DNA of 24,223 nt, taken from assembly GCA_003164275.1 (NCBI GenBank), contig PLSY01000278.1, positions 301 to 24,523 on the forward strand. The letters are read 5' to 3'. The notes beneath the pieces are model-generated. The model was given only the letters and a program-made list of their open reading frames with translations. It was not told where the DNA came from and did no database searches. The DNA comes from Acidimicrobiaceae bacterium. Lineage in GTDB: Bacteria > Actinomycetota > Acidimicrobiia > Acidimicrobiales > RAAP-2. The stretch's first letter is position 1; each line of letters begins with the position of its first letter. The position numbers and the translations under genes were made by a program. Below are positions 23,698 to 24,223 of the stretch, in pieces.

Positions 23698-24129
23698 CCA
23701 TCTTCCTTAGCGTTCAGTTACCCCATGCCTCGTTGCGCGCGCCCAAAACGACCCTCTAGACGGTGATCCCGCAGTTCAGGACACCGAACGGCGGTCCTCG
23801 CTCAGTATCACTGCAGCTCAAAGCGCTAATTTGCCGAATTTGTAGCGCCACCGAGGCGGTCACCGCTGGTGCAGAAAGGACAACACAGGTGCTCGGGATC
23901 GTTAGCGGTCCCCATTCTCAACACGAGATTCTGCGACGCGTAACCGGCATCGTTCCTGGGCACCCTCGCATCACTGAGGGCATTGACTGTTACGACTTGC
24001 GGATAGTACGCAACTAGACGAGCGACGGGATAGGCGATGGCTTCGAAACGGCTGGGGGGGCGCAGGCTGACTGCTCATCCAGCGCAACGGTATGGGATGA
24101 ATAGGGGATGGCATGAGCTGGTCGGGGGC

Positions 24130-24150
24130 AAAAACCACCTCTGACCGAGG
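24130..24150 (-). terminator. Weak hairpin and T run after tRNA-Thr
   Basis: Directly after the tRNA 3' end, CCTC (24150-24147) pairs with GAGG (24141-24138) around a five-base loop, and five T follow (24134-24130). The stem is only 4 bp, so the call is tentative. Confidence 0.3.
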
Positions 24151-24151
24151 A

Positions 24152-24223
24152 GCCTGGGAGGAGAATCGAACTCCTGACCTACGCATTACGAGTGCGTTGC
24201 TCTACCGACTGAGCTACCCAGGC
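24152..24223 (-). tRNA. tRNA-Thr(CGT)
   Basis: A complete 72-base cloverleaf on the minus strand, ending at the window edge. Acceptor GCCTGGG/CCCAGGC, D stem GCTC/GAGC, anticodon stem ACGCA/TGCGT with loop CTCGTAA giving anticodon CGT (reads ACG, threonine), T stem AGGAG/CTCCT with loop TTCGATT. No CCA is encoded. It is the only RNA gene seen, and tRNA genes are common integration sites. Confidence 0.97.

Larger units (their letters stand above)
23371..24151. other. Structured, mostly non-coding stretch between operon and tRNA
   Basis: About 780 bases with no gene I can firmly support, and visibly lower GC in its right half. It holds two strong hairpins (23460-23479 and 23501-23541), a perfect 14-base palindrome (23610-23623), a 6-bp inverted repeat (23823-23848) and a short minus-strand frame (23697-23581). 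An 84-codon plus-strand frame (23763-24017) has no ribosome site and no recognisable motif. It may hold a small RNA, a regulatory region or the debris of an insertion next to the tRNA. Confidence 0.4.

Noticed and set aside
23763..24017. Plus-strand frame of 84 codons in the gap before the tRNA
   Set aside because: No ribosome site, no motif and no partner genes; not enough to call a gene.
23971..24186. Minus-strand frame of 71 codons reaching into the tRNA
   Set aside because: Its first residues (SGVRFSSQAP) are the well-known translation artefact of a tRNA 3' half.

Overview
The window is high-GC actinobacterial DNA. The class Acidimicrobiia is a reasonable guess because of the Gly-Tyr-Trp repeat protein and the lipid-catabolism style SDR/TetR cluster, but the sequence does not prove it. 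Gene starts are often GTG and many genes overlap by 1 or 4 bases.

Left part (1-8.7 kb): the tail of an M48 (HtpX-type) protease converges on lemA. A minus-strand operon follows. Read in its own direction it runs from a short Cys-containing leader ORF (4888-4805) to a DrrA-type ABC ATPase, an ABC-2 permease, a possible 45-codon ORF, an SDR and an NmrA-like protein. A nitroreductase stands alone on the plus strand, then a complete FtsH protease on the minus strand.

Middle part (8.9-15.8 kb): this stretch is visibly damaged. An erythromycin-esterase-family gene is split by one extra G in an eight-G run. An acyl-CoA dehydrogenase/phosphotransferase chimera carries a nonsense codon and frameshifts. 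A TetR gene has apparently lost one C near its start. Intact genes among these are two SDRs and a zinc-less quinone oxidoreductase-type MDR. A secreted-type repeat protein missing its 5' part faces a 5'-truncated IS605-type tnpB remnant.

Right part (15.8-23.4 kb): this is the most interesting region. A compact minus-strand operon encodes a NuoB-like FeS subunit, a HyfB/NuoL-like antiporter subunit, HycD/NuoH, HycP/HyfE, HycQ/HyfF, a HycE-like NuoC-NuoD fusion, a new 50-aa small ORF and an ArsR regulator. Every junction is a 1-base TGATG or 4-base GTGA overlap, so there is no intergenic base from 23352 to 15788. The six subunit genes are in the same order as the mycobacterial 'formate hydrogenlyase' locus Rv0082-Rv0087, with the ArsR gene (Rv0081 analogue) moved to the 3' end. 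The large subunit has lost both Ni-binding Cys pairs (RISGDT in place of RxCGxC, no DPCxxC at the C terminus), while the small subunit keeps hydrogenase-type FeS cysteines. It is therefore better described as an energy-converting-hydrogenase-related (Ehr-like) membrane complex of unknown substrate than as a hydrogenase.

The last 0.8 kb holds a candidate promoter/operator for that operon, several inverted repeats, and a complete tRNA-Thr(CGT) at the window's right edge.
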